Source of the DNA: Burkholderiales bacterium
GTDB taxonomy: Bacteria > Pseudomonadota > Gammaproteobacteria > Burkholderiales > Burkholderiaceae_C
DNA: 38,368 bases
Direction of reading: 5' to 3'
Assembly (NCBI GenBank): GCA_016195825.1
Contig: JACPYV010000142.1
Coordinates: forward strand, 1 to 38,368
The notes below the pieces were generated by a model. It had not been told where the DNA came from and searched no databases. It worked only from the letters and a program-made list of their open reading frames with translations. Positions 7,302-14,716 of the stretch are shown in pieces. The translations under genes were made by a program, and so were the position numbers. How positions within the stretch are numbered: the first letter of the stretch is position 1; each line of letters begins with the position of its first letter.

Positions 7302-8561
7302 ATGTCCGCTTTCCAGAACTTCAAACGTGCCGGCCACAGCCCCACACTGTTCGCCGCCTTCCTGTATTTCGCGTTCTCCTGCTGCATCTGGGTGTTGAAC
7401 GGCGCACTGGCGCCGTTCATCAGCGAGGCCTTCAACCTCTCGCCGGCCCAGAAGGGGCTGATGCTGTCCATTCCCATCATGGCCGGCGCGCTGATGCGCT
7501 TCCCGCTGGGCATCCTGTCGCAGTACATCGGCCGCAAGAACGCGACGCTGGTGGAGATGAGCCTGATCGCCGTGGCCATGCTGTACGGCTTCTTCATGGT
7601 GAAGCGCTACGACGACCTTCTGGCCATGGGTGTGCTGCTGGGCATCGCCGGCGCCAGCTTCGGCGTCGCCCTGTCGCTGGGCTCGGGCTGGTTCCCGCCG
7701 CAGTACAAGGGCCTGGCCATGGGCCTGGTTGGTGCCGGCAACGTGGGCACAGCCGTGTCGGTGCTGGTGGCGCCGCCGCTGGCCCAGGCCTTTGGCTGGC
7801 AGACGGTCTACGCCTTCGCGGCCGGGGCCATCCTGATCCCAATGGTCGTCATGGTCGTCTTCGCCAAGGAGCCGCCCGACGTTGACGCCCACGCCTCGCT
7901 GCGCGAGCACGCGGCCTGCCTGTTCGAGAAGGACGGCTGGGCCTTCAGCCTGATCTACGGCGTGACCTTCGGCGGCTTCATCGGCCTGACGACCTTCCTG
8001 CCCACGTACTACTACGACCAGTTCGGCGTCTCTAAGGTGCAGGCCGGCCAGCTGACCATGCTGGCGGCCTTCATGGGCGCGGCGGTGCGCGTGGTCGGCG
8101 GAGGGCTGTCGGACCGCTGGGGCGGCGTCAATGTGCTGACGCTGGTGCTGGTGGTCGTGGCCGTGAGCCTGACCGGCGTGGGCCTGGCCAGCGGATCGCT
8201 GGTGCTGACGACGTTGCTGCTCATCGTCTGCTTCGCAGCTCTGGGCGCTGGCAATGGCGCACTGTTCCAACTCGTGCCGCTGCGCTGGCCTGCGGCCACG
8301 GCGGTGGCGGGCTCGATGATCGGCGAGGTCGGCGCGCTGGGTGGCGGCCTGGTGCCCAACCTGATGGGCCTGTCAAAGCAGCACGCCGGCACCTACCTGT
8401 GGGGCTTCGTCATCTTTGGCGTGCTGGCCGTGCTGATGTTGGGCGTCATGCGCGTGATGCAGATCCGCTGGACGCGCACCTGGGCCGAAAAGGGCGGCCG
8501 CGCCCGCCACGCCGCGGCCAGCGCCCAGAGCGCCGAGCCGGTGCACTACCAGCGCGTCTGA
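7302..8561 (+). CDS. narK: NarK/NasA-type nitrate (nitrate/nitrite) transporter, MFS
   Basis: The 419-residue protein has about 12 membrane segments and belongs to the nitrate/nitrite porter branch of the major facilitator superfamily. Both nitrate-signature glycine motifs are visible: GAGNVGTAVSVLVAPPLA in the first half and GAGNGALFQLVPLRW in the second. It would import nitrate for the reductases encoded at 11.0-18.2 kb. The ATG at 7302 (MSAFQNFKRAGHSPTLF) is chosen because hydrophobic sequence typical of the family begins soon after it; the in-frame extension back to 7176 looks non-coding. The ribosome site is weak. The upstream region contains two TGGTGC hexamers (7193 and 7205) resembling NtrC half-sites, but I found no convincing sigma-54 element. 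Confidence 0.93.
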   Translation: MSAFQNFKRAGHSPTLFAAFLYFAFSCCIWVLNGALAPFISEAFNLSPAQKGLMLSIPIMAGALMRFPLGILSQYIGRKNATLVEMSLIAVAMLYGFFMVKRYDDLLAMGVLLGIAGASFGVALSLGSGWFPPQYKGLAMGLVGAGNVGTAVSVLVAPPLAQAFGWQTVYAFAAGAILIPMVVMVVFAKEPPDVDAHASLREHAACLFEKDGWAFSLIYGVTFGGFIGLTTFLPTYYYDQFGVSKVQAGQLTMLAAFMGAAVRVVGGGLSDRWGGVNVLTLVLVVVAVSLTGVGLASGSLVLTTLLLIVCFAALGAGNGALFQLVPLRWPAATAVAGSMIGEVGALGGGLVPNLMGLSKQHAGTYLWGFVIFGVLAVLMLGVMRVMQIRWTRTWAEKGGRARHAAASAQSAEPVHYQRV

Positions 8562-8566
8562 CCTCA

Positions 8567-8603
8567 CCCTGCCCCTTGGGCGAGGGACAGCCGCGGGCGC
8601 GGC
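8567..8603 (+). terminator. Twin GC-rich hairpins after narK
   Basis: Directly behind the narK stop, CCCTGCCC-CTT-GGGC-G-AGGG (8567-8586) folds into an 8-bp stem with one bulge. GCCGCG-GG-CGCGGC (8590-8603) forms a second stem. No T run follows, so this could be a Rho-independent-like terminator or a dispersed palindromic repeat. Confidence 0.35.
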
Positions 8604-8622
8604 ACTGGGCACACTGCGTCAC

Positions 8623-9087
8623 ATGAAAACCTGTGTTGCCCTCACCCTGATTGGCCTGTCCATCTGCGCCCAGGCCAGCATCAGCTGCAAGATTGGCGGC
8701 GTCGACATCCGCGTTTCCGACAACCTCGCCGACTTCAACTACTCGCCCAGCGGCAAGCCCGGCAGCACGGGCAAGCTGTCGCGCTTTCGGCTGATGACGC
8801 TGGACGGCGGCGAAGCGCCGACCAGCAGCATCGAACTGAAGACCGTGGACATCACGACGCCGGGCGACTACGCGCTGTCGACGGAGTCGCTGTGGCGCTC
8901 GGTCATCCGCGTGCAGGGCAAGCAGCAGAAAGTGACCGGCGGGAAGTTCCATTTCACGCGCTTCGAGATGCACGACGCGACCGGCCGCGCCGCCGGCACG
9001 GTGGAGTTCACGACGGAGCAGATCAGCGGCAGCTGCGTCTTCGACGTCGAGGTCAAGGGCATCAACCGCGACCGCCTCGGCCTCTGA
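8623..9087 (+). CDS. Small exported protein of unknown function
   Basis: This 154-residue protein begins with a clear signal peptide (MKTCVALTLIGLSICAQAS, cleavage probably near residue 19). The mature part is polar and beta-rich with cysteines near its start (ISCKIGG) and end (SGSCVFDVEV) that could form a disulfide. I do not recognise a family. It lies 61 bases behind narK and ends 1 base before the convergent stop of the phosphatase–kinase gene. Its position inside the nitrate locus suggests, but does not show, a link to nitrate use. No good ribosome-binding site precedes the ATG. Confidence 0.75.
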   Translation: MKTCVALTLIGLSICAQASISCKIGGVDIRVSDNLADFNYSPSGKPGSTGKLSRFRLMTLDGGEAPTSSIELKTVDITTPGDYALSTESLWRSVIRVQGKQQKVTGGKFHFTRFEMHDATGRAAGTVEFTTEQISGSCVFDVEVKGINRDRLGL

Positions 9088-9088
9088 A

Positions 9089-10852
9089 TCATTTCGGCAG
9101 GAACAGCAGCCAGGCCACCAGCAGCAGGTTCAGCAGCACCGACACACCGAAGGCGATCTGCCAGGTCAGCGCCGCCGGTTCGTGGCCGTTGCCGTGGCGG
9201 GAGGGGCGCGCCGATGCGGCCTGATCCCGGGCCGCGCAGCGCTCCAGCGCCAGCAGCAATTCCTCGGCCGTCTCGAAGCGGGCCTTGGCCTCGCGCGCAA
9301 CGGCGCGCATCACGATGCGGTCCAGCGGCATCGGCACGCTGGGTTGCAACCGGCTGACGCTGGGCGCCTCGCGGCGGTAGCGGGCCAGTTGGTAGGGCTC
9401 GATCTCGCCATAGGGCAGGCGGCCGGTCAGTGACTGGTAGAGCGTCACGCCCAGCGCGAACAGGTCGGAGCCGGCGTCGGGCGGCATCGGCGGGTCCTGC
9501 CACTGCTCGGGGTTGATGTAGCTGGGCGTGCCGGCGTGCAGCTCCCGCGCGGCCGGCGAGGACCGGCGGCTCAGCGCCACGCCCAGGTCAAGCACGCGCC
9601 ACTGGCCGTCATCACCGAGGTGCAGATTGCCCGGCTTCAGGTCCCGATGCACCACGCCGGCCGCATGCAGCAGGCTCAGGGACCGCGCCACCGCCGTGCC
9701 CAGCGCCAGAACCTGGCCCGCGTCCAGCGGCCCTTTGGCCAGCAGTTGCTCCAGCGTCTGGCCGCCATGCCAGTCGAACACCGCGTAGAAATGCGTGGCG
9801 CCGTCAGCCGGCGCATGCACGCGAACGAAGCCGCTGCCCGTGCCACCGCCGCCGCGGCGGCTGCGCGGCGCCTCTGCCAGCCGCAGGCCCAGCCAGATCT
9901 CGTGCGCCAGCATGGCGCGCTCCTCGGGGTCGTCGGCGCGGCCCGGGCGCAGCATCTTCAGCGCGACCAGTCGGCCCGTGGCCAGCTCGCGCGCCTGCAG
10001 CAGGCGGTGCACGCCGTTGTCGGCCACCAGCGCGGTGACCTGGTGGCCGTCCAGCACTGCGCCGACGCCCAGCGGCCCCGGACTGGGCAGCGTGCGACCC
10101 AGCGCCGCCAGATCGTTCAGCCCCGGGTCGGCCAAGTCCTTCACATCCAGCACCAGCGCGGTGGCGTTGTCGTAGCTGCCGGCGGCCAGCGCCGCGGCGG
10201 TCAGCGCATCAGCCGCGGCCTGGGCGCCTGGCGTGGTGCGCAGCAGGTCGGCGATCTGGCGGCTGCGCAGGCTGCCGTGCACGCCGTCGCTGGTCAGCAG
10301 CAGGCGGTCGCCCACCTTGAGTTCGCCCTCGCTGTGGTCCAGCCGCAGCGCGTCGTCCAGGCCCAGCGCACGTGTCAGGCCAGCAAAATCGCGTCGCTCC
10401 ATGCGGTGGTCCTGCGTCAGCAGCAGGCATTGGCCGTCGCGCAGCAGCCAGGCGCGGCTGTCGCCCACATGTGCCAGCGCGTAGCGGCGGCCGCGCAGCG
10501 CCAACGCGGTCAGCGTGGTCAGCGCCTCGCGCGGCTGACCGTCAGGACCGGGGCGGCGGTTGTGGGCAGCCAACCAGGCGTTCTGGTGGCCCAGCAGCCG
10601 GTCCAACGCCACGCTGGTGTCCCAGTCCGCCGGCACGGCGTGGAAGTCGCGCAGCAGACTCATCACCGAGGTCTGCGCGGCCATCAGGCCCTCGCTGCCC
10701 GGGCCGTCGCCGCCACTCACACCATCGGCCAGCGCCGCCACCCAGCCGCGCTCGGCCTCGTGCGCGGCTGGCGCCTGCACACCGGCGAAGTCTTCATTGC
10801 GTGGGCGCTTGCCCTGCAGGCTGGACAGGCCGGTGTCGAGTTCGAAGCGCAT
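9089..10852 (-). CDS. Bifunctional PP2C-type phosphatase / Ser-Thr protein kinase, membrane-anchored
   Basis: The 587-residue fusion has an N-terminal PP2C domain (res. ~5-238) with metal-site motifs NEDF (Glu20/Asp21), ADGVSGG (Asp43), TSDG (Asp189) and YDNAT (Asp228). A Hanks-type kinase domain follows (res. ~265-535): VALK (Lys299), catalytic loop HRDLKPGN (Asp404, Asn409), DLG instead of DFG (Asp422) and an APE-like NPEQ. The glycine-rich loop is poorly conserved. One membrane helix at the C-terminus (LLNLLLVAWLLFLP) anchors it with both domains in the cytoplasm. To my knowledge, fusions of this kind occur beside narK and nirB in other Burkholderiales, suggesting post-translational control of nitrate assimilation; the target is unknown. 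It is divergent from nirB. Confidence 0.93.
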   Translation of the reverse strand: MRFELDTGLSSLQGKRPRNEDFAGVQAPAAHEAERGWVAALADGVSGGDGPGSEGLMAAQTSVMSLLRDFHAVPADWDTSVALDRLLGHQNAWLAAHNRRPGPDGQPREALTTLTALALRGRRYALAHVGDSRAWLLRDGQCLLLTQDHRMERRDFAGLTRALGLDDALRLDHSEGELKVGDRLLLTSDGVHGSLRSRQIADLLRTTPGAQAAADALTAAALAAGSYDNATALVLDVKDLADPGLNDLAALGRTLPSPGPLGVGAVLDGHQVTALVADNGVHRLLQARELATGRLVALKMLRPGRADDPEERAMLAHEIWLGLRLAEAPRSRRGGGGTGSGFVRVHAPADGATHFYAVFDWHGGQTLEQLLAKGPLDAGQVLALGTAVARSLSLLHAAGVVHRDLKPGNLHLGDDGQWRVLDLGVALSRRSSPAARELHAGTPSYINPEQWQDPPMPPDAGSDLFALGVTLYQSLTGRLPYGEIEPYQLARYRREAPSVSRLQPSVPMPLDRIVMRAVAREAKARFETAEELLLALERCAARDQAASARPSRHGNGHEPAALTWQIAFGVSVLLNLLLVAWLLFLPK

Positions 10853-10880
10853 GCGCGTGAGTGGATCACCAACGGCAGGT

Positions 10881-10897
10881 CGCCCGGTGTTGGTGCA
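10881..10897. promoter_or_regulatory. Candidate NtrC-binding site upstream of nirB
   Basis: CGCCCGGTGTTGGTGCA matches 10 of 14 defined positions of the enterobacterial NtrC consensus TGCACCANNNTGGTGCA, with a perfect right half (TGGTGCA). A second half-site, TGCACC, starts at 10912. The site lies about 110-120 bp upstream of the sigma-54 promoter, the usual enhancer distance. Confidence 0.45.
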
Positions 10898-11001
10898 GTT
10901 TCAGGGATGAGTGCACCCGCACCGGGATAGCGAGCGCTTCGGCGTGGGGCGCCGCCAGTCGTTTTGCACGCTGCGGCCGGGCTGGAGGCCAGCTTCATCG
11001 C

Positions 11002-11017
11002 TGGCACATGCCTTGCA
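11002..11017 (+). promoter_or_regulatory. Sigma-54 (-24/-12) promoter of the nirB operon
   Basis: TGGCACATGCCTTGCA matches the full sigma-54 consensus TGGCAC-N5-TTGCA. The GG and GC dinucleotides have the required spacing. Transcription should start near 11028, leaving a leader of about 26 bases before nirB. This predicts that the operon depends on RpoN and on an enhancer-binding protein such as NtrC. Confidence 0.85.
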
Positions 11018-11053
11018 AAGCAAACAGCAGACCAGCCTTCTGTGGAGTACGGC

Positions 11054-13516
11054 ATGAAGAAGATGAAGCTCGTGATGGTGGGCAACGGCATGGCCGGTGT
11101 CCGCACGCTGGAAGAGCTGATCAAGATCGCGCCGGACCTCTACGACATCACGGTCTTCGGCGCCGAGCCGCACCCCAACTACAACCGCATCCTGCTGTCG
11201 CCGGTGCTGGCCGGCGAGCAGACGATCGACGAGATCATCCTGAATCCGCTCTCCTGGTACGAAGAGAACGGGATCACGCTGCACCTGGGCAAGACCGTCA
11301 CTCAGATCGACCGCGTGCGCCGCCGCGTCATCGCCGCGGACGGCCACGGCGGCGAGATTTCGGCCGAGTACGACCGCCTGCTGATCGCGACCGGCTCCAC
11401 GCCCTTCATCCTGCCGGTGCCGGGCAAGGATCTGGACGGCGTCATCGCCTACCGCGACATCGCCGACACCAACGCAATGATCGCCGCGGCCACGAAGTAC
11501 AAGCACGCGGTCGTCATCGGCGGTGGCCTGCTGGGACTGGAAGCCGCCAACGGGCTGATGCTGCGCGGCATGCAGGTCACTGTGGTGCACCTGGTCGACA
11601 CGCTGATGGAGCGCCAGCTCGACAGCGTGGCCGGCGACCTGCTGCGCAAGTCACTGGTCGAGCGCGGGCTGAACTTCATGCTGGGCGCGCAGACGCAGGA
11701 GCTGCTGGCGGGCGACACGGGCCGGGTCCGCGCAGCCAAGCTCAAATGCAGCGACGGAACGGTCATCGAGGTGCCAGCCGACCTGGTCGTCATGGCCGCC
11801 GGCATCCGCCCCAACACCGCGCTGGCCGAGGCCGCCGGCCTGCATTGCGCACGCGGCATCGTCGTCACCGACACGATGCAGACCGTCACCGACCCGCGCG
11901 TCTACTCGGTCGGCGAATGCGCAGCACACCGCGGCATCGCCTACGGCCTGGTCGCGCCGCTGTTCGAGCAGGGCAAGGTCTGCGCGACCCATCTGGCCCA
12001 GTTCGGCATCGGCCGCTACCTGGGCTCGTCGGTCAGCACCAAGCTCAAGGTGACGGGCATCGACTTGTTCAGCGCCGGCAACTTCACCGGCGGCGCGGGC
12101 ACGGAGGAGATCGTCATGAGCGACCCCTTCGCCGGCGTCTACAAAAAGCTGGTCATCCAGAACGACCAGCTCGTCGGCGCCTGCCTGTACGGCGACACGG
12201 TGGACGGCGGCTGGTACTTCAAGCTGCTGCGCGAGGGCCGCAAGATTGCCGACATCCGCGACAAGCTGATGTTCGGCGAGGCGGGCGCCAACATCGGCGA
12301 CGTGGGCCACCAGGGGCAAAGCCGCGCCGCCGCGATGGCCGACACGGACGAAGTCTGCGGCTGCAACGGCGTGTCCAAGGGCAGCATCTGCAAGGCCATC
12401 CGCGACAAAGGCCTGTTCACGCTGGACGAAGTGCGCAAGCACACCAAGGCGTCGGCCAGCTGCGGCTCCTGCACTGGTCTCGTCGAGCAGCTCATCATGT
12501 TCACGGCCGGCGGTGACTACTCCGCCACACCAAAGAAGAAGGCCATCTGCGGCTGCACCGATGCCAGCCACCAGGACGCGCGCGACGCCATCAAGGCCGG
12601 CCACCTGCTGACCCTGGCGGACGTGTTCCGCTCACTCGAGTGGAGGACGCCCAACGGCTGCGCCACCTGCCGCCCGGCGGTCAACTACTACCTCATCAGC
12701 ACCTGGCCCAAGGAGGCCGTGGACGACCCGCAGAGCCGCTTCATCAACGAGCGCTCGCACGCCAACATACAGAAGGATGGCCGCTACTCGGTCATCCCGC
12801 GCATGTGGGGCGGCGAGACGACAGCCGACGAGCTACGTCGCATCGCCGACGCGGTGGACAAGTACCAGATTCCCACCGTCAAGGTCACCGGCGGCCAGCG
12901 TATCGACCTGCTGGGCGTGAAGAAGGAAGACCTCGTCAACGTCTGGAAGGACATCGGCATGCCCTCGGGCCATGCGTATGCCAAGGCGCTACGCACCGTG
13001 AAGACCTGCGTCGGATCGGAGTGGTGCCGCTTTGGCACGCAGGACAGCACGCAGATGGGCAAGGACCTGGAGCGCGCGCTGTGGCGCATGTATGCGCCGC
13101 ACAAGGTCAAGATCGCCGTGTCGGGCTGCCCACGCAACTGCGCGGAGGCCGGCATCAAGGACGTGGGCGTCATCGGCGTCGACTCGGGCTGGGAGATCTA
13201 CGTCGCCGGAAATGGCGGCATCAAGACCGAGGTGGCCGAGTTCTTCTGCAAGCTGAAGACGGCCGAGGAGGTGCTGGAGTACAGCGGCGCCTTCCTGCAG
13301 CTCTACCGGCTGGAGGGCTGGTACCTGGAGCGCACGGTGCACTACGTCGCCCGCGTCGGGCTGGACCACGTGAAGAAGAAGATCCTCGACGACGCCGAGA
13401 ACCGCCGTGCGCTGTGGGCGCAACTGCAGTTCAGCCTGGACGGCGAGCCCGATCCCTGGTTCGACTTCGACAAGGCGCACGTGGACCTGCGCCAGTTCGA
13501 GAAGGTCAGCGCATGA
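11054..13516 (+). CDS. nirB: Assimilatory nitrite reductase [NAD(P)H], large subunit
   Basis: NirB (820 residues) reduces nitrite to ammonium in the cytoplasm with NAD(P)H. In order are the FAD domain (VMVGNGMAGVRT, res. ~5), the NAD domain (VVIGGGLLGLEAA, ~155), two BFD-like [2Fe-2S] modules (Cys-rich CGCNGVSKGSIC from Cys435 and CGCTDASHQDARDAI), the ferredoxin-like half domain and the sirohaem/[4Fe-4S] domain. The last has Cys652/Cys658 (TCVGSEWC) and Cys692/Cys696 (GCPRNC), the complete CX5C...CX3C set. The ATG at 11054 has GGAG 8 bases upstream and opens MKKMKLVMVGNG as expected. Its stop overlaps the next gene (ATGA). Confidence 0.98.
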   Translation: MKKMKLVMVGNGMAGVRTLEELIKIAPDLYDITVFGAEPHPNYNRILLSPVLAGEQTIDEIILNPLSWYEENGITLHLGKTVTQIDRVRRRVIAADGHGGEISAEYDRLLIATGSTPFILPVPGKDLDGVIAYRDIADTNAMIAAATKYKHAVVIGGGLLGLEAANGLMLRGMQVTVVHLVDTLMERQLDSVAGDLLRKSLVERGLNFMLGAQTQELLAGDTGRVRAAKLKCSDGTVIEVPADLVVMAAGIRPNTALAEAAGLHCARGIVVTDTMQTVTDPRVYSVGECAAHRGIAYGLVAPLFEQGKVCATHLAQFGIGRYLGSSVSTKLKVTGIDLFSAGNFTGGAGTEEIVMSDPFAGVYKKLVIQNDQLVGACLYGDTVDGGWYFKLLREGRKIADIRDKLMFGEAGANIGDVGHQGQSRAAAMADTDEVCGCNGVSKGSICKAIRDKGLFTLDEVRKHTKASASCGSCTGLVEQLIMFTAGGDYSATPKKKAICGCTDASHQDARDAIKAGHLLTLADVFRSLEWRTPNGCATCRPAVNYYLISTWPKEAVDDPQSRFINERSHANIQKDGRYSVIPRMWGGETTADELRRIADAVDKYQIPTVKVTGGQRIDLLGVKKEDLVNVWKDIGMPSGHAYAKALRTVKTCVGSEWCRFGTQDSTQMGKDLERALWRMYAPHKVKIAVSGCPRNCAEAGIKDVGVIGVDSGWEIYVAGNGGIKTEVAEFFCKLKTAEEVLEYSGAFLQLYRLEGWYLERTVHYVARVGLDHVKKKILDDAENRRALWAQLQFSLDGEPDPWFDFDKAHVDLRQFEKVSA

Positions 13517-14298
13517 TGCTGAACCGCCGCAACGCGCTGCTAGGCGGACTCGCGATCGCCAGCCTGCCGACCCTGGCCCAGGGTGGCCGCATCAACCAGC
13601 TCGGTGACGCCATCAACATGGCCGGCGCGCAGCGCATGCTGAGCCAACGCATGGGCAAGGCTTGGCTGGGCCAGCTGCGCCCGGAGCTGGCCGACCGCGC
13701 CCGCCAAGTGCTGCAGGCCAGCGAGGTGCGCTTCGAGCGCCAGCTCGGCGAGCTGCTGGCCTACGCGCCGACCCCCGAGATCGTCGGCAGCTACAAGGCC
13801 ATGCGCCACCGTTTCGGTGACTACCGCGCGCTGCTGCAGAGCGCGCCCAGCCCGACCCGTGTCGACGAGCTGCTGCTGACATCGGGCGAGATGCTCAGCA
13901 TTGCACAGCTCGCCACCGGCCAGCTGCAGGAGCGTTCGCCGGAGAACTCGGCGCGGCTGGTGAACCTGTCGGGCCGCCAGCGCATGCTGTCGCAACGCCT
14001 GGCGCTCTATTTCCTGGCCGGCCAGCAAGGCGCCCGGCCGGACCTGGTCCGCAACGAGACGGCCATGGCACGGGCCGAGTTCGATGTGGCCCTGGAGGCC
14101 CTGGGCAGCGCCCGCGAGGCCACGCCGGCCATCCGCGCCAACCTTGCGCTGGCGCAGAGCCAGTGGGTCTTCCTGCAGTCGGCGCTGGCTGGCGAAAGCC
14201 AGGGCCCCAAGGCAGCCAGCGATGTGTTCGTGGCGAGCGAGAACCTGCTTGCCGTGATGGAAACCGTGACCGGGCAGTTCGCCCGCCAACTGGGGTGA
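13513..14298 (+). CDS. Exported PilJ-domain protein encoded inside the nirBD operon
   Basis: The 261-residue protein begins with a signal peptide with twin arginines (NRRNALLGGLAIASLPTLAQG, shown in part). The mature region is helical and carries two PilJ-type (type IV pili methyl-accepting N-terminal) motifs, MAGAQRMLSQRMGKAW (res. ~36-51) and LSGRQRMLSQRLALYF (res. ~152-167). These resemble the ligand-binding P-box of NarX/NarQ. No kinase, HAMP or output domain is present, so it is a free periplasmic helical sensor or binding protein. It overlaps nirB by 4 bases and precedes nirD by 5, so it is produced with nitrite reductase. A role in periplasmic nitrate/nitrite binding is inference. The start could also be the next codon, ATG 13516. 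Confidence 0.9.
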   Translation: MMLNRRNALLGGLAIASLPTLAQGGRINQLGDAINMAGAQRMLSQRMGKAWLGQLRPELADRARQVLQASEVRFERQLGELLAYAPTPEIVGSYKAMRHRFGDYRALLQSAPSPTRVDELLLTSGEMLSIAQLATGQLQERSPENSARLVNLSGRQRMLSQRLALYFLAGQQGARPDLVRNETAMARAEFDVALEALGSAREATPAIRANLALAQSQWVFLQSALAGESQGPKAASDVFVASENLLAVMETVTGQFARQLG

Positions 14299-14303
14299 CG
14301 ACG

Positions 14304-14687
14304 ATGGACGACTGGATCCGTATCTGTGCGCTGCAAGACATCCCCGTGCTGGGCTCGCGCCGCGTGCAGCGCCGCGCCGGCGTGGACGTGGCCGTGTTCC
14401 GCAGCGCCGACGACGAGGTCTTCGCGCTGCTGGACCGCTGCCCGCACAAGGGCGGCCCCCTGAGCCAGGGCATCGTCTTCGGCAAGAGCGTGGCCTGCCC
14501 GCTGCACAACTGGACGATTGCCCTGGCCGACGGCTGCGCCAAGGAGCCCGACGAGGGCTGCACGCCGGCCTTCCAGGTCAAGCTGGCCGGTGGCGAGGTC
14601 TTCCTGCTGAAGACCGAGCTGGACACGCTGGCGCTGGACCTGCCGGCGCCGATCGCCGGGCCGAAGATGTCGATAGCGGTGGCCTGA
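14304..14687 (+). CDS. nirD: Assimilatory nitrite reductase small subunit (Rieske-type)
   Basis: This 127-residue NirD partner of NirB has a Rieske fold with complete [2Fe-2S] ligands: CPHKGGPLSQG and CPLHNW (CXH...CXXH). Some NirD proteins lack these ligands; this one retains them. The ATG opening MDDWIRICAL lies 5 bases behind the PilJ protein stop with GGGGTGA just upstream. It probably assists electron transfer or assembly in the NirBD complex. Confidence 0.96.
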   Translation: MDDWIRICALQDIPVLGSRRVQRRAGVDVAVFRSADDEVFALLDRCPHKGGPLSQGIVFGKSVACPLHNWTIALADGCAKEPDEGCTPAFQVKLAGGEVFLLKTELDTLALDLPAPIAGPKMSIAVA

Positions 14688-14716
14688 GGCTGAGAAGCAG
14701 TCCAGCCAGAAGAAAA

